NCBI RefSeq assembly: GCF_002002865.1
Contig: NZ_CP019508.1
Coordinates: 3,500,520-3,564,519 of the forward strand
Direction: 5' to 3'
Origin: Brevundimonas sp. LM2
GTDB taxonomy: Bacteria > Pseudomonadota > Alphaproteobacteria > Caulobacterales > Caulobacteraceae
Length of the DNA: 64,000 nucleotides
Under the pieces are notes generated by a model. The model was not told where the DNA came from, made no database searches, and saw only the letters and a list, made by a program, of their open reading frames with translations. Shown here in pieces: positions 16,535 through 26,211 of the stretch. A program made the position numbers and the translations under genes. Numbering within the stretch: position 1 is the first letter of the stretch; every line of letters begins with the position of its first letter.

Positions 16535-16669
16535 GTGAAGCGGACCTATCAGCCGTCGCGACTCGTGCGCAAGCGCCGTCACGGCTTCCGTTCGCGGATG
16601 GCCACCAAGAACGGACAGAAGATCGTTGCGCGGCGCCGCGCCAAGGGCCGCAAGAAGCTGACGGCCTAA
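16535..16669 (+). CDS. rpmH: Ribosomal protein bL34
   Basis: A 44-residue very basic protein beginning [20 protein letters not shown], the invariant bL34 signature, and ending GRKKLTA. It starts with GTG; a CTGGAG site lies about seven bases upstream. It is a component of the large ribosomal subunit. As in most bacteria it heads the rpmH-rnpA-yidC order, but here a palindromic element of about 190 bases separates it from rnpA. Confidence 0.97.
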   Translation: MKRTYQPSRLVRKRRHGFRSRMATKNGQKIVARRRAKGRKKLTA

Positions 16670-16679
16670 GTTGTCAGCT

Positions 16680-16850
16680 TGCCCTCTCCCTGCGGGAGAG
16701 GGCTTGAGGCTCGCAGAGCGCAGCGATGCGCTAGCCGAAAGGGTGAGGGGTGTTGCCCTCGCCGGCCGGCACTGTAACCCCTCACCCTTTCGCGCAAGAA
16801 CGACGGCATCGCCGTCGTGCGCTCAAGCCCTCTCCCTCTGGGAGAGGGTC
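16680..16850. repeat. GC-rich palindromic repeat between rpmH and rnpA
   Basis: A nested inverted repeat. The outer arms are CCCTCTCCC-TGC-GGGAGAGGG and CCCTCTCCC-TCT-GGGAGAGGG, each itself a hairpin; inner arms are GAAAGGGTGAGGGGT and ACCCCTCACCCTTTCG. It resembles dispersed MITE- or REP-like elements of GC-rich bacteria and has the same general build as the elements before cobT and before coq7, though the sequence differs. Confidence 0.85.
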
Positions 16851-16862
16851 CAGGGTGGCAGG

Positions 16863-17294
16863 ATGGAAAATCTACCCAAAATCCAGCGCCTGACCAAGCG
16901 GCCCCAGTTCCTGGCGGCCGCCAAGGGCGCGTCCCTGGCGCGGGGGGCGGTGGTCGTTCAGCGGCTCGAGCGGCACGACGACGATCCGGCCATCGGCGTG
17001 GGCTTCACCGCCACGCGCAAGGTCGGCGGAGCGGTGGCGCGCAACCGCTGCAAGCGTCGCCTGAGAGAGGCCGCGCGGGCCATGGTGCCCCTGTATGGGC
17101 TGGCGGGCAGCGACTATGTGCTGATCGCCCGGCAGGGCACGGCGGACCGCCCGTGGGACCGTTTGCTTGACGATGTGAAATCGGCGCTTACAAGGCTGGC
17201 GACCACCCCCGGCCCCGGCAAGCCGGGCAAGCCCGCGGACGGCCCGAACACGCCCGACCCGACTGCTACCGACACGCCCCCTCAGGACCCCTGA
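16863..17294 (+). CDS. rnpA: Ribonuclease P protein component
   Basis: A 143-residue basic protein starting MENLPKIQRLTKRPQFLAA. The RNA-binding signature RNRCKRRLREA lies at residues 60-70, preceded by GFTATRKVGGAVA. It assists the catalytic RNA of RNase P in trimming tRNA 5' ends. The last 25 residues form a Pro/Asp-rich tail not needed for the fold. The ATG at 16863 was chosen by homology although the frame remains open upstream through the palindromic repeat; an AGGGTGG stretch could act as ribosome site. yidC follows after four bases. Confidence 0.95.
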   Translation: MENLPKIQRLTKRPQFLAAAKGASLARGAVVVQRLERHDDDPAIGVGFTATRKVGGAVARNRCKRRLREAARAMVPLYGLAGSDYVLIARQGTADRPWDRLLDDVKSALTRLATTPGPGKPGKPADGPNTPDPTATDTPPQDP

Positions 17295-17298
17295 CCGC

Positions 17299-19137
17299 AT
17301 GAAGAACGAAAATACGCGCAACATGGTGATCTTCGCCGTGTGCACGGCGGTCATCCTGATCCTGTACCAGATCTTCGTGATGGGGCCCCAGGCCGAGCAG
17401 CGGCGGGCCATGCAGCAGGCCGCGGCCGAACAGACCCCGGCCGCCGCCGGCGCGACGGTGGACGGCGTCCCGGCCTCCGGGGCCGCTCGAGGCCCGGTCA
17501 CCTTCGTCACCGACCGGACGCAAGCCCTGGGCAACGTCGCGCGGATCCCGGTCTCGACCCCGACGCTGCAGGGCTCGCTGTCGCTGCAGGGCGGACGCAT
17601 CGACGACCTGTTCCTGAAGACCTATCGCCAGACGGTCGACCCGACCTCGCCGTATGAGGAACTGTTCCGGCCGCAGGGCATGGAGCACGCCTATTTCGCC
17701 CAGTTCGGCTGGACCGGACCGAACGTCCCCGGCGGCGTTCCCGGCCCCAACACCGTCTGGCAGCTGACCGCCGGATCGACCCTGACCCCGTCCACCCCGG
17801 TCACCCTGACCTGGGACAACGGCCAGGGCCTGCGCTTCACCCGCGTGCTGTCGGTCGACGCCCAGTATCTGTTCACCGTCACCGACACGGTCGCCAACCT
17901 GGGGACGGCCGCCATCACCATCGCCCCCTATGGCCGGGTCGAGCGCCAGGGCGTGCCGCCGGCGCTCGGCAAGACCCAGATCCTGCACGAAGGCGGCATC
18001 GGCACCTTCTCCAAGGGCGACGGCTATTCCACCACCCAGCTGAAATACGGTGCTTGGGCCAAGGAGCCGCGCCAGGCGTTCGAATCCACCGGCGGCTGGC
18101 TGGGCATCACCGACAAATACTGGATGGCGGCGCTGATCCCGCCGCAGGACGAGGCCATCCAGGCCGAGTTCCGCGTCACCGACGCCGCCACCTACGACAT
18201 CCACGAGGCCCGCATGCTGGGGGCCGCGCGGACCATCCAGCCGGGTCGCCAGGTCACCGAGGTCCAGCACCTGTTCGCCGGGGCCAAGCGCAACGAGATC
18301 CTGGCCGACTATGAGGCGGCGCTCGACCTGCCGCGCTTCATCTATGCGATCGACTGGGGCTTCCTGTTCTTCCTGACCCGGCCGATCTTTCTGCTGGTGC
18401 ATTTCTTCCAGGGGCTGGTCGGCAATTTCGGCGTCGCCATCCTGCTGCTGACCCTGACCATCAAGCTGATCATGTTCCCGCTGGCCAACAAGAGCTATGA
18501 GAGCATGTCCAAGATGCGGAAACTCCAGCCGCTGATGGAGAAGATCAAGGAGCAGCACAAGGACGACCCGCCGGCCCAGCAGAAGGCCACGATGGAGCTG
18601 TACCAGAAGGAGAAGATCAATCCCCTGGCCGGCTGCCTGCCGATCCTGGTCCAGATCCCGGTCTTCTATGCCCTGTACAAGGTGCTCTACGTCACCATCG
18701 AGATGCGGCACGCGCCCTTCTTCGGCTGGATCCGAGACCTGTCGGCCCCGGACCCGACCAACATCTGGAACCTGTTCGGCCTGATCCCCTGGGATCCCGC
18801 CAGCACGCCCCTGATCGGCGGCCTGCTGTCGCACAGCGCCGGGGCCACAGGGGGCTTCACCCTGGGCCTCAGCGTGCTGGCCATCTTCTACGGCTTCACC
18901 ATGTGGCTGCAGACGGCGATGAACCCGCCGGTGCCCGATCCGATCCAGCGCAAGATCTTCGCCCTGATGCCCGTGATCTTCACCTTCATCATGGCGGTCT
19001 TCCCTGCCGGGCTGCTGGTCTACTGGGCGTGGAACAACGTCCTGTCGATCGCCCAGCAGTATGTGATCATGCACCGCCTGGGCGCCGAGAACCCGATCGA
19101 CGACTTCTTCGGCAAGATGAAGAAGAGCCCGGCTTGA
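17299..19137 (+). CDS. yidC: Membrane protein insertase YidC
   Basis: A 612-residue YidC of the long proteobacterial type. An N-terminal membrane helix ([20 protein letters not shown], residues about 6-25) is followed by a large periplasmic beta domain (to about residue 340) and the conserved C-terminal insertase core: [20 protein letters not shown], the cytoplasmic hairpin [39 protein letters not shown], and later helices ending in [17 protein letters not shown]. It inserts and folds inner-membrane proteins with or without Sec. The stop codon overlaps the TTG start of engB. Confidence 0.97.
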   Translation: MKNENTRNMVIFAVCTAVILILYQIFVMGPQAEQRRAMQQAAAEQTPAAAGATVDGVPASGAARGPVTFVTDRTQALGNVARIPVSTPTLQGSLSLQGGRIDDLFLKTYRQTVDPTSPYEELFRPQGMEHAYFAQFGWTGPNVPGGVPGPNTVWQLTAGSTLTPSTPVTLTWDNGQGLRFTRVLSVDAQYLFTVTDTVANLGTAAITIAPYGRVERQGVPPALGKTQILHEGGIGTFSKGDGYSTTQLKYGAWAKEPRQAFESTGGWLGITDKYWMAALIPPQDEAIQAEFRVTDAATYDIHEARMLGAARTIQPGRQVTEVQHLFAGAKRNEILADYEAALDLPRFIYAIDWGFLFFLTRPIFLLVHFFQGLVGNFGVAILLLTLTIKLIMFPLANKSYESMSKMRKLQPLMEKIKEQHKDDPPAQQKATMELYQKEKINPLAGCLPILVQIPVFYALYKVLYVTIEMRHAPFFGWIRDLSAPDPTNIWNLFGLIPWDPASTPLIGGLLSHSAGATGGFTLGLSVLAIFYGFTMWLQTAMNPPVPDPIQRKIFALMPVIFTFIMAVFPAGLLVYWAWNNVLSIAQQYVIMHRLGAENPIDDFFGKMKKSPA

Positions 19138-19799
19138 CCGAACCCCACTCGATCTCCGCCTCCGACTATTCCGACGAGGAGATCGAGGCCGCGCGGGTGC
19201 TGTTCGCCCGGCCCGCGACCTTCGTCATGGGGGCCGCCAAGATCGAGCAGCTGCCCGAGCCGGACCTGCCGGAGATCGCCTTCGCCGGCCGCTCCAACGT
19301 CGGCAAGTCCAGCCTGATCAACGGCCTGGTCGGCATGCACAAGCTGGCCCGCGCCTCCAACGAGCCGGGGCGGACGCGCGAGGTCAATTTCTTCGACCTG
19401 GACGGCAAGCTGCGGCTGGTCGACCTGCCCGGCTACGGCTGGGCCAAGGCGTCGAAATCGACCGTGCGCCAGTTCCAGAACCTGGGCCGGGACTATCTGC
19501 GCGGCCGCGTCACCCTGAAGCGTGTCTATCTGCTGATCGACGCGCGCCACGGGCTGAAGTCGGTCGACGCCGAGGCGCTCGACGCCCTGGACCTGGCCGC
19601 CGTCAGCTATCAGATCGTCCTGACCAAGGCCGACAAGATCAAGGCCCACGAGCGCGACACGGTCCAGGCCGCGACGCTGAAGGCCATCTCCAAACGCCCG
19701 GCCGCCTTCCCGGCGGTGGCGGTGACCTCGGCCGAGAAGGGCGCGGGCCTGCCCGAGCTGCGCGCGGAGATCATGCGGACGACGGGGGCGGAGATCTAG
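19134..19799 (+). CDS. engB: Ribosome biogenesis GTPase EngB (YihA/YsxC)
   Basis: A 221-residue GTPase needed for large-subunit assembly. G1 is [11 protein letters not shown]2 lies in [10 protein letters not shown]3 is [10 protein letters not shown]4 is LTKADK and G5 is TSAEKGAGL. The TTG start overlaps the yidC stop (TTGA); the resulting N-terminal segment [20 protein letters not shown] matches relatives, so later starts would cut conserved sequence. Location directly behind yidC is usual for this group of bacteria. Confidence 0.94.
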   Translation: MTEPHSISASDYSDEEIEAARVLFARPATFVMGAAKIEQLPEPDLPEIAFAGRSNVGKSSLINGLVGMHKLARASNEPGRTREVNFFDLDGKLRLVDLPGYGWAKASKSTVRQFQNLGRDYLRGRVTLKRVYLLIDARHGLKSVDAEALDALDLAAVSYQIVLTKADKIKAHERDTVQAATLKAISKRPAAFPAVAVTSAEKGAGLPELRAEIMRTTGAEI

Positions 19800-19811
19800 A
19801 TCGGCACGGTA

Positions 19812-19975
19812 CCTCTCCCTCCCCCCTCGGGGGAGGGGCGTCGCGAAGCGACGGGGTGGGAACGGCCGGCGATACATCGTGCGGCCCTGCCCTGCCGCCC
19901 CCACCCGGTCTCCGCTGCGCTCCGCCCCCCCCCTCCCCCGCAGGGGGAGGGAGAGACCACGTCGCACTGGCCTCT
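19812..19975. repeat. GC-rich palindromic repeat before cobT
   Basis: Ends are CTCCCTCCCCCCTCGGGGGA and CCCCCGCAGGGGGAGGGAGAG, with inner arms GACGGGGTGGGAA and CCCCCACCCGG. The copy before coq7 (22836-22990) shares the order GAAGC, CGACGGGGTGGGAA, GGCCGG, GCCGCCCCCACCCGG, CGCTGCGCTC, so both belong to one family of about 155-165 bp. Confidence 0.88.
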
Positions 19976-20002
19976 CCGCCGCTCAGGCATTAGTTACGCC
20001 CC

Positions 20003-21889
20003 ATGCCCCCCGCCGACACCCCCGCCGAGGTCTTCAAACGCGCGCTGGCCCATGCGGCCCGGGCCCTGGCGGAGCAGTCCGAGCTGGAGGTGGTGTTCGG
20101 CACAGATGGTCCGCGCCTGACCAACGGGGTCCTGACCCTGCCCCATCCGCCGCGCAATCCGACCGACGGCGACAGCGCCACGATCCGGGGCCAGGCCGAC
20201 AGGCTGGCGCTGCGCCTGGCCAACCACGACCCGGCGGTCCACGCCGTCCTGCGGCCGCTGGACAGCAAGGCGGCCGAGGTGTTCGAGGCGGTCGAACAGG
20301 CCCGGGTCGAGGCGCACGGCTCGACCGCCCTGGCCGGGGTGCGGTCGAACATGAACGCCGCCCTGCTGACCCGGCTGGAGAAGACCGGCGCGCTGCGGGC
20401 GACCCAGGCCGACCGGGTCCCGGTGGCCGAGGCGGTCGCCCTGCTGCTGCGCGAGCGGGTCACCGGCCAGCGCAGCCCGGACGGGGCCAGGTCGATGCTG
20501 GACCTGGTCCGGGACGATATCGAGGGCCGGGCGGGCGGCGCCCTGGACCGGCTGGCCCTGACCGCGGGCGACCAGGCGGCCTTCGCGGCGGCGCTGAAGG
20601 ATGTGCTGCGCGACCTCGACCTGGATCCCGGCGACGGGCGCGGCGACGAGGCCAATGACGATCCCGGCGAGGACGAACCGCCGCCCCAGCAGCCCGAGGA
20701 GTCCGAGGACTCGGAGGACGAGGAGGACGAGGGCGGCGGCGAGGGTGGCCAGTCGATGGACGGGGCCTCGGAGGATCCGACCGCCGAACAGGAGCGCGAG
20801 GGACGCCCGGACGGCTCGCCCGCCGAGCGGGACGGCGATACGGCCGACGACGGGCCGGACGTGGCCGAGGGGGCTCTGCCGAACCGCCAGGACAATGCCG
20901 ACGACGGCCGCGTCATCGACGCCTACCGCGTCTTCACCACCGCCCACGACGAGATCATCGACGCCGCCGACCTGTGCGATCCGATGGAGCTGGACCGGCT
21001 GCGCAGCCTGCTGGACCAGCAGCTGACCATCCTGTCGTCTGTCGTTGCCCGCCTGGCCAACAAGCTGCAGCGCCGGCTGATGGCGCAGCAGAACCGCAGC
21101 TGGTCCTTCGACCTGGAGGAGGGCGTGCTGGACACCGCCCGCCTGACCCGGATCATCACCGACCCGACCAGTCCGCTCACGTTCAAGGCCGAATCCGAGA
21201 GCCCGTTCCGCGACACGGTGGTGACCCTGCTGCTCGACAACTCCGGCTCCATGCGCGGCCGGCCGATCATGGTCGCGGCCGTCTGCGCCGACATCCTGGC
21301 GCGGACCCTGGAGCGGTGCGGGGTCAAGGTCGAGATCCTGGGCTTCACCACCCGCGCCTGGAAGGGCGGCCAGGCGCGCGAGGCCTGGATCACCGCCGGC
21401 AAGCCGCCCATGCCCGGCCGGCTCAACGACCTGCGCCACATCATCTACAAGTCGGCGGACGCGCCGTGGCGGCGGGCCAAGAAGAACCTCGGCCTGATGA
21501 TGCGCGAAGGCCTGCTGAAGGAAAACATCGACGGCGAGGCCCTGACCTGGGCGCACGACCGGCTGAAGGCCCGGCCCGAGGCGCGCCAGATCCTGATGGT
21601 CATTTCAGACGGTTCGCCGGTCGACGATTCCACCCAGTCGGCCAACGCGGCCCTGTACCTGGACAAGCATCTACGCGCGGTCATCGAGCGGATCGAGACC
21701 CAGAGCCCGGTCGAGCTGATCGCCATCGGCATCGGCCACGACGTGACCCGCTGGTACCGCCGCGCGGTCACCATCGTCGACGTCGAACAGCTGGGCGGGG
21801 TCATGATCGAGAAACTGGCCGAACTGTTCGAGGCGGCCCCCAAGGACACCGGCAAACGTGGCGGTCGGCGGCTGAAACGGGCGGCATGA
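20003..21889 (+). CDS. cobT: Cobaltochelatase-type subunit CobT
   Basis: A 628-residue CobT. The N-terminal helical part (to about residue 210) is followed by a very acidic linker rich in Glu, Asp and Gly (residues about 212-295) and a C-terminal von Willebrand A domain whose metal site is [11 protein letters not shown] near residue 412. Later MIDAS parts include [13 protein letters not shown]. CobT and CobS form the AAA-type chaperone that drives cobalt insertion by CobN in aerobic cobalamin synthesis. cobS is not in the window, and in Caulobacteraceae it usually lies close by; the distance cannot be judged here. Confidence 0.92.
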   Translation: MPPADTPAEVFKRALAHAARALAEQSELEVVFGTDGPRLTNGVLTLPHPPRNPTDGDSATIRGQADRLALRLANHDPAVHAVLRPLDSKAAEVFEAVEQARVEAHGSTALAGVRSNMNAALLTRLEKTGALRATQADRVPVAEAVALLLRERVTGQRSPDGARSMLDLVRDDIEGRAGGALDRLALTAGDQAAFAAALKDVLRDLDLDPGDGRGDEANDDPGEDEPPPQQPEESEDSEDEEDEGGGEGGQSMDGASEDPTAEQEREGRPDGSPAERDGDTADDGPDVAEGALPNRQDNADDGRVIDAYRVFTTAHDEIIDAADLCDPMELDRLRSLLDQQLTILSSVVARLANKLQRRLMAQQNRSWSFDLEEGVLDTARLTRIITDPTSPLTFKAESESPFRDTVVTLLLDNSGSMRGRPIMVAAVCADILARTLERCGVKVEILGFTTRAWKGGQAREAWITAGKPPMPGRLNDLRHIIYKSADAPWRRAKKNLGLMMREGLLKENIDGEALTWAHDRLKARPEARQILMVISDGSPVDDSTQSANAALYLDKHLRAVIERIETQSPVELIAIGIGHDVTRWYRRAVTIVDVEQLGGVMIEKLAELFEAAPKDTGKRGGRRLKRAA

Positions 21890-22830
21890 TGCGGTCGCTC
21901 GGTCGGTCGCTGGCGGCGACGGGGCTGCTGGCCGCGGCCGCCTGCGCGGCGGTGGCCACCGCGACACCCCCGCCCTCTCCCGCGGAAGACCGATCGATCC
22001 GGATCGAGGCGCGGGCCGTGCCCCTGGGCATCGGGGGCGCGACCCTGGCCCCCGGCGTCCGGTACGGTGGCGGGCTGATCTTGCGCGGCGCGGCGCTGCA
22101 CGGGCTGTCGGACCTAAAGGTGCAGGACGGCCGCGCCTGGGCGGTCAGCGACTTGGGCTATCTGGTCCGGTTCACCCTCCGGCGCGACGCGAACGGTCGC
22201 CTGATCGGGGCGCAAGACGCCGTCAGCCGGGCTTTGAGCGGCCCGGACGGACAGGCTCTGGCACCCAAGCCCAGGGCCGACGCCGAGGGCCTGACGATCC
22301 TGTCCGACGCGCGGGTGCTGGTCGCTTTCGAGCGGGACGATCGCATCTGGTCCTATGGGGCGGATGCCGGCCGCACGCCCGTGGCCGTGGCGCATCCGGG
22401 CACCACGTTCCCCTTCAACGAGGGGATGGAGGGGCTGGCCACCGCCCCCGACGGCGGCTGGCTGGTCCTGGGCGAAGGCGGCGGGGCCTGGGTCTGCCAA
22501 GCCAGCTGCGCGACGCTGGGGTCGGCCCCGGTCCTGCCCGCCGACGGCTATCGCTTCACCGGGGCCGATCAGGACCCCGACGGCGGCTGGTTCGTGGTCG
22601 AGCGCTATTATCGTCCGCCGCTGGACATGCGGAGCCGGGTGCGTCGCCTGTCGCCGGACGGCGTCCTGTCCGCCCCCCTCATCCAGCTGCGCCCTCCGGC
22701 CTCGACCGACAATTTCGAGGGCATCGCGGCGGTTCCCACGGCGACCGGGACGCGCCTGTATCTGCTCAGCGACGACAACAACAACCCGCTGCAGAAGACC
22801 CTGCTGCTGGCGTTCGATGTGGCACGATAG
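21886..22830 (+). CDS. Exported phytase-like esterase-domain protein
   Basis: A 314-residue secreted protein of the esterase-like activity of phytase family (PF13449). The first 25 residues are a signal sequence ([18 protein letters not shown]). The domain repeats beta-propeller blades: [59 protein letters not shown] and [20 protein letters not shown], each with the GLxxxxDG-like pattern of the group. Substrate is unknown. Its ATG overlaps the cobT stop, so it is translated in the same operon, a common arrangement in relatives. A palindromic repeat follows. Confidence 0.85.
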   Translation: MMRSLGRSLAATGLLAAAACAAVATATPPPSPAEDRSIRIEARAVPLGIGGATLAPGVRYGGGLILRGAALHGLSDLKVQDGRAWAVSDLGYLVRFTLRRDANGRLIGAQDAVSRALSGPDGQALAPKPRADAEGLTILSDARVLVAFERDDRIWSYGADAGRTPVAVAHPGTTFPFNEGMEGLATAPDGGWLVLGEGGGAWVCQASCATLGSAPVLPADGYRFTGADQDPDGGWFVVERYYRPPLDMRSRVRRLSPDGVLSAPLIQLRPPASTDNFEGIAAVPTATGTRLYLLSDDNNNPLQKTLLLAFDVAR

Positions 22831-22835
22831 GCCTT

Positions 22836-22990
22836 CTCCCTCCCCCTGGGGGGAGGGTCGTCGATGCGAAGCAGCGACGGGGTGGGAAGGGCCGGGCGAC
22901 GCGGACACAGTCCCGTGCTGGCTTTCCTTGCCGCCCCCACCCGGCTTCGCTGCGCTCAGCCACCCTCCCCCGAGGGGGAGGGAGAGGTGC
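22836..22990. repeat. GC-rich palindromic repeat before coq7
   Basis: Same family as the element at 19812-19975. Ends CTCCCTCCCCCTGGGGGGAG and CCCTCCCCCGAGGGGGAGGG pair with each other as well as within themselves; inner arms are CGACGGGGTGGGAA and GCCCCCACCCGG. It lies between two convergent genes and could also stop transcription from both sides. Confidence 0.88.
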
Positions 22991-22993
22991 CAC

Positions 22994-23575
22994 CTAAACG
23001 CGTTCGCTGACCTTGATCGCCACCTTACAGCCGGCCTTGATCACGGCGCTGAGCAGGCGATAGCCGGGGGCGTCGCGGCTGCCGTGTTCGACGGCGTGGT
23101 CGTGGTGGTCCAGTTCCTCCTCGCGGAACCGGGTCAGTTCGGCGGCGAGGTCCGGCTCGCGTTCTGACAGTTCGGCGATCTGGTCGGCGTAGTGTTCCTC
23201 GATCACGCTCTCGACCGCCTCGGTGCAGGCGTGGGCCGCCTTCTCGCCCATCAGGGCGGTGACGGTGCCCAGGCCCGTCGCGGCCAGGGACCACAGCGGC
23301 AGCAGCGCCGTCGGCGCGACCCGATGTTCGTTCAGCAGGGCGTCGAAGCGCGCCTTGTGCACCGCTTCGCCCGCCTGCATGGCCTCCATGTCGGCGGTCA
23401 GGGCGGCCTTGCCGGGCGCGTTGCGGAACACTGCCGCCTGGGCCTGATAGATCTTCACCGCCCCGTACTCGCCGGCGTGATCGACACGCAGGATCTCAGC
23501 CAGACGCGCGCGCGTCTGACCCTGCCCGGGGCGGGGCAGCGGGATACCGCGCTTAGTGTTTCGGGGCTCTGGCAT
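22994..23575 (-). CDS. coq7: Demethoxyubiquinone hydroxylase Coq7
   Basis: A 193-residue di-iron monooxygenase of ubiquinone synthesis (5-demethoxyubiquinol hydroxylation). Iron ligands appear as ILRVDHAGEYGAVKIYQAQ (Glu), EAVHKARFD (His), ESVIEEHY (Glu-Glu) and REEELDHHDHA (Glu and His). The length fits the family. Its start lies 23 bases inside the end of the upstream dsbB gene, so the two are translated from one message. The region following the stop is a palindromic repeat. Confidence 0.93.
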   Translation of the reverse strand: MPEPRNTKRGIPLPRPGQGQTRARLAEILRVDHAGEYGAVKIYQAQAAVFRNAPGKAALTADMEAMQAGEAVHKARFDALLNEHRVAPTALLPLWSLAATGLGTVTALMGEKAAHACTEAVESVIEEHYADQIAELSEREPDLAAELTRFREEELDHHDHAVEHGSRDAPGYRLLSAVIKAGCKVAIKVSERV

Positions 23576-24083
23576 CCTTGGGTCTCTTGGCGGCGAGCAG
23601 GCTGAACCCTGCCAATGCGGCGGACATCACCGCGTTCCATCCTGCCATGGACAGGCCGAGGAACTGCCACGTCACCGCGTCGCACATGGCGATCCGCGTC
23701 GGCTCGCCCACGCCCAGGGCCAGCGACGTAAGGCTTTCCAGATCGGCGGTGTCCCCGCCGGCGCAGGTCGCGGGCAGGCTCCACCACTTCAACTCACCCC
23801 CGGCGTGGAAGCCGGCGGTGATGGCCCCGGTCAGGAAGATGACGAACAGCAGGAAGGCGGCGATGCGGGGCGTGCCGCGCCGCGCCTGGCTGATGACCGC
23901 CCAGGCGGTGGCGACCAGGGCCACGGCCACCGCGCCCCAGAAGACCTCGCGCTGTTTCAGGCAGAGATTGCAGGGCGACAGGCCGGCGAACCGCTCGGAC
24001 GCGTGGGCGAACCCCAGCATGGCCAGGGAGATGACCAGGGCAAAGGCGGTCCACCAGCGGGTCAGAAGGCGATAGGCGCTCAT
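23553..24083 (-). CDS. dsbB: Disulfide bond formation protein B
   Basis: A 176-residue inner-membrane protein with four hydrophobic helices. The first redox pair is in SPCNLCLKQRE and the second in ATCAGG and AMCDAVTW in the long periplasmic loop. DsbB reoxidises DsbA using ubiquinone. The next gene, overlapping by 23 bases, makes ubiquinone, so the pair is functionally sensible: the electron acceptor and its user in one operon. The DsbB assignment is firm from the CxxC and loop cysteines; some related families share this build. Confidence 0.88.
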   Translation of the reverse strand: MSAYRLLTRWWTAFALVISLAMLGFAHASERFAGLSPCNLCLKQREVFWGAVAVALVATAWAVISQARRGTPRIAAFLLFVIFLTGAITAGFHAGGELKWWSLPATCAGGDTADLESLTSLALGVGEPTRIAMCDAVTWQFLGLSMAGWNAVMSAALAGFSLLAAKRPKDARAPKH

Positions 24084-24125
24084 GCCGTCGTTCTTAACCG
24101 GGGCCGGGACCCCGCGCCATCCCGC

Positions 24126-24767
24126 TCAGCCGGTGAAGTGCGCCATCAGGCCGACGGCCCAGCCCGCCCCCACGAAGAAGCCGATCCCCACCACCGCCAG
24201 CGCCGTCGCCCAGGCCGTCGCCACCGCGGCGCCGGCCGCGACGAACAGGCCGTCGCGCTGGATCAGACCCACCGACAGCAGGCTCAGCGCCACCGAGGGG
24301 ACGGTGTTGGTCATCGGCAGGACGATGGTGACGGTGGCCAGGATCATGAAGGCCGCCGCCGCCTGTTCGGCGAGGCCGCGGGTGAAGACGGTCAGGCGCG
24401 GCCGGGACAGGCGTTCGAACCACCCCATCCGCTTGGTGGCGAAGTCGGCCATCCGGTCCAGCATGGCCTTGGACACCGTCCGCTTCAGCACGGTTTCGGG
24501 CAGCCACGGCTCCTCGCGCCCGATCAGCATCTGGCCCGCCAGCAGCAGGATGGGGACACCCACGATCTGGGGCACGCCATACAGCGCCGGGACCAGGCAG
24601 GGGATGGCCAGAATCAGGATCATCAGGCCGAACGCCCGCTCGTCCAGCCGGTCGCGGATCTCGCGCAGGGTCAGGCCGTCCGGCCCCGAAACGCGCGCCA
24701 GATCGGCGATCATCGCGATGAACCCCAGGCGGTGGTCGTCGGTGTGCCGGTTGGTGAAATCGGTCAT
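24126..24767 (-). CDS. ExoD-family membrane protein
   Basis: A 213-residue membrane protein of the exopolysaccharide synthesis ExoD family (PF06055). The pattern GLTLREIRDRLDERAFGLM, LILAIPCLVPALYGVPQIVG, LAGQMLIGREEPWLP and a C-terminal hydrophobic tail are characteristic. ExoD is named after a Rhizobium mutant with altered exopolysaccharide and alkali sensitivity; the biochemical role is not known. It is divergent from hpd, with a 144-base region between that must hold both promoters. Confidence 0.85.
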   Translation of the reverse strand: MTDFTNRHTDDHRLGFIAMIADLARVSGPDGLTLREIRDRLDERAFGLMILILAIPCLVPALYGVPQIVGVPILLLAGQMLIGREEPWLPETVLKRTVSKAMLDRMADFATKRMGWFERLSRPRLTVFTRGLAEQAAAAFMILATVTIVLPMTNTVPSVALSLLSVGLIQRDGLFVAAGAAVATAWATALAVVGIGFFVGAGWAVGLMAHFTG

Positions 24768-24911
24768 CCTGCTGCCCTACTCAAATCCTGCGACGCTGGC
24801 GAGACCTGTTCACCTCTGCGCGACTCCGCCTTGGCTTGTTGCGCCGGCGCCACTAGGTTCCGCGCCAATCGACCAGCTGGACTGGTCCCGCAAGATTTCA
24901 GGAGACGCACG

Positions 24912-26024
24912 ATGGACGACCTGACCGCGCCGACGGCCACGCCCGACGCCACGATCCCCGCCTATGAAAATCCCCTCGGCGTGGACGGCTTCGAATTCGT
25001 CGAATTCACCGGCCCGGACCCCCAGGCCATGATCCGCCAGATCGAGATCATGGGCTTCGTCCAGACCCACGTGAACCCGAAGAACGGCGTGGTGCGCCTG
25101 AAACAGGGCGACATCACCTTCCTGGTCCACACGAAACCCGACGGCCACGCCGGCGAGTTCGCCCGCGACCACGGCCCCTCGGCCAACGGCATGGCCTTTC
25201 GCGTCAACGACGCCAAGGCCGCCTATGACGCCGCCGTGGCGCGGGGGGCCCATCCGGCCGACGCCCACGACGGCGGGGCCCTGGGCGAGGGGGCCTATGT
25301 GCTGCGCGGCATCGGCGGCAGCCTGCTCTACATCATCGACGCCTATGGCGAGGCGGGCTCGCTGTACGACGCCTGGGACGAGGTCGAGGGCTGGGAAGAG
25401 GCCGAGCGCAAGAACAACGTCGGCCTGCACCTGCTCGACCACCTGACCCACAACGTCAAACGCGGCCAGATGCGCACCTGGTCCGGCTTCTACGGCGACG
25501 TCTTCGCCTTCGAGGAGCAGAAATATTTCGACATCAAGGGCAAGGCGACCGGCCTGTTCAGCCAGGCGATGATCGCGCCCGACCGCGCCATCCGCATTCC
25601 CCTGAACGAGAGCCAGGACGACAACTCCCAGATCGAGGAGTTCCTGAAGCGCTACAACGGCGAAGGCATCCAGCATATCGCCCTGGCCACCGACGACATC
25701 TTCCACACGGTCGAGACGATGCGCGAGCGCGGCGTGCTGTTCCAGGACACGATCGAGACCTATTTCGAACTGATCGACAAACGCCTGCCCAACCACGGGC
25801 ACGACGTCGAGCGAATGCGCCAGAACCGCATCCTGATCGACGGCTCGGACGAGGACGGCCTGCTGCTGCAGATCTTCACCCAGGATACCTTCGGCCCGAT
25901 CTTCTTCGAGATCATCCAGCGCAAGGGCAACGAGGGCTTCGGCAACGGCAATTTCCAGGCCCTGTTCGATTCCATCGAGCTGGACCAGATCCGTCGCGGC
26001 GTCATCAAGGTCGACGCCCATTAG
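24912..26024 (+). CDS. hpd: 4-hydroxyphenylpyruvate dioxygenase
   Basis: A 370-residue dioxygenase that converts 4-hydroxyphenylpyruvate to homogentisate in tyrosine breakdown. The iron ligands lie in VGLHLLDHLTHNV (His), GIQHIALATDD (His) and GPIFFEIIQRKG (Glu). The conserved C-terminal gate segment GFGNGNFQALFDSIE is also present. An AGGAG site precedes the ATG. A fumarylacetoacetase-family gene 2.7 kb downstream may act later in the same pathway, but homogentisate dioxygenase is not in the window. Confidence 0.97.
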   Translation: MDDLTAPTATPDATIPAYENPLGVDGFEFVEFTGPDPQAMIRQIEIMGFVQTHVNPKNGVVRLKQGDITFLVHTKPDGHAGEFARDHGPSANGMAFRVNDAKAAYDAAVARGAHPADAHDGGALGEGAYVLRGIGGSLLYIIDAYGEAGSLYDAWDEVEGWEEAERKNNVGLHLLDHLTHNVKRGQMRTWSGFYGDVFAFEEQKYFDIKGKATGLFSQAMIAPDRAIRIPLNESQDDNSQIEEFLKRYNGEGIQHIALATDDIFHTVETMRERGVLFQDTIETYFELIDKRLPNHGHDVERMRQNRILIDGSDEDGLLLQIFTQDTFGPIFFEIIQRKGNEGFGNGNFQALFDSIELDQIRRGVIKVDAH

Positions 26025-26025
26025 G

Positions 26026-26211
26026 GTCGCGCCCCCTTCCTGGCTGCCGTTCCTGGGCCCGGTCGTCGCGGCGGCCGTGGGCGGGCTGGTGGGCGAGTTC
26101 GGCCTGGGCGGCGGCTTCTGGGTCGTGCTGGCCTGCGCCCTGGTCGGCGGCTTCGTGCCGATCATCGCCTACCGGGTATGGAAACGGGCGCATCACCGGC
26201 GCGCCGACTGA
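26026..26211 (+). CDS. Small membrane protein behind hpd (start unclear)
   Basis: Directly behind the hpd stop an open frame encodes SWLPFLGPVVAAAVGGLVGE then FGLGGGFWVVLACALVGGFV and a basic end WKRAHHRRAD: two hydrophobic helices joined by Gly turns, a believable small membrane protein of about 61 residues. No ATG, GTG or TTG is available at the front; the first possible initiation is an ATT at 26020 within the hpd stop, or an internal GTG. The hydrophobic-then-basic pattern is unlikely by chance, but expression is unproven. Its stop abuts the stop of the opposing gene with no base between. Confidence 0.45.
   Translation, partial: VAPPSWLPFLGPVVAAAVGGLVGEFGLGGGFWVVLACALVGGFVPIIAYRVWKRAHHRRAD

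Noticed and set aside
16671..16862. N-terminal extension of rnpA through the palindromic repeat
   Set aside because: The extension would be encoded by repeat DNA and is absent from the RNase P protein family; the ATG at 16863 begins the conserved part.
17266..19074. A 602-codon minus frame opposite yidC
   Set aside because: Shadow of a highly conserved gene with clear membrane helices.
24810..26165. A long minus-strand frame opposite hpd
   Set aside because: hpd is unambiguous by its iron ligands; the opposing text has no domain features.
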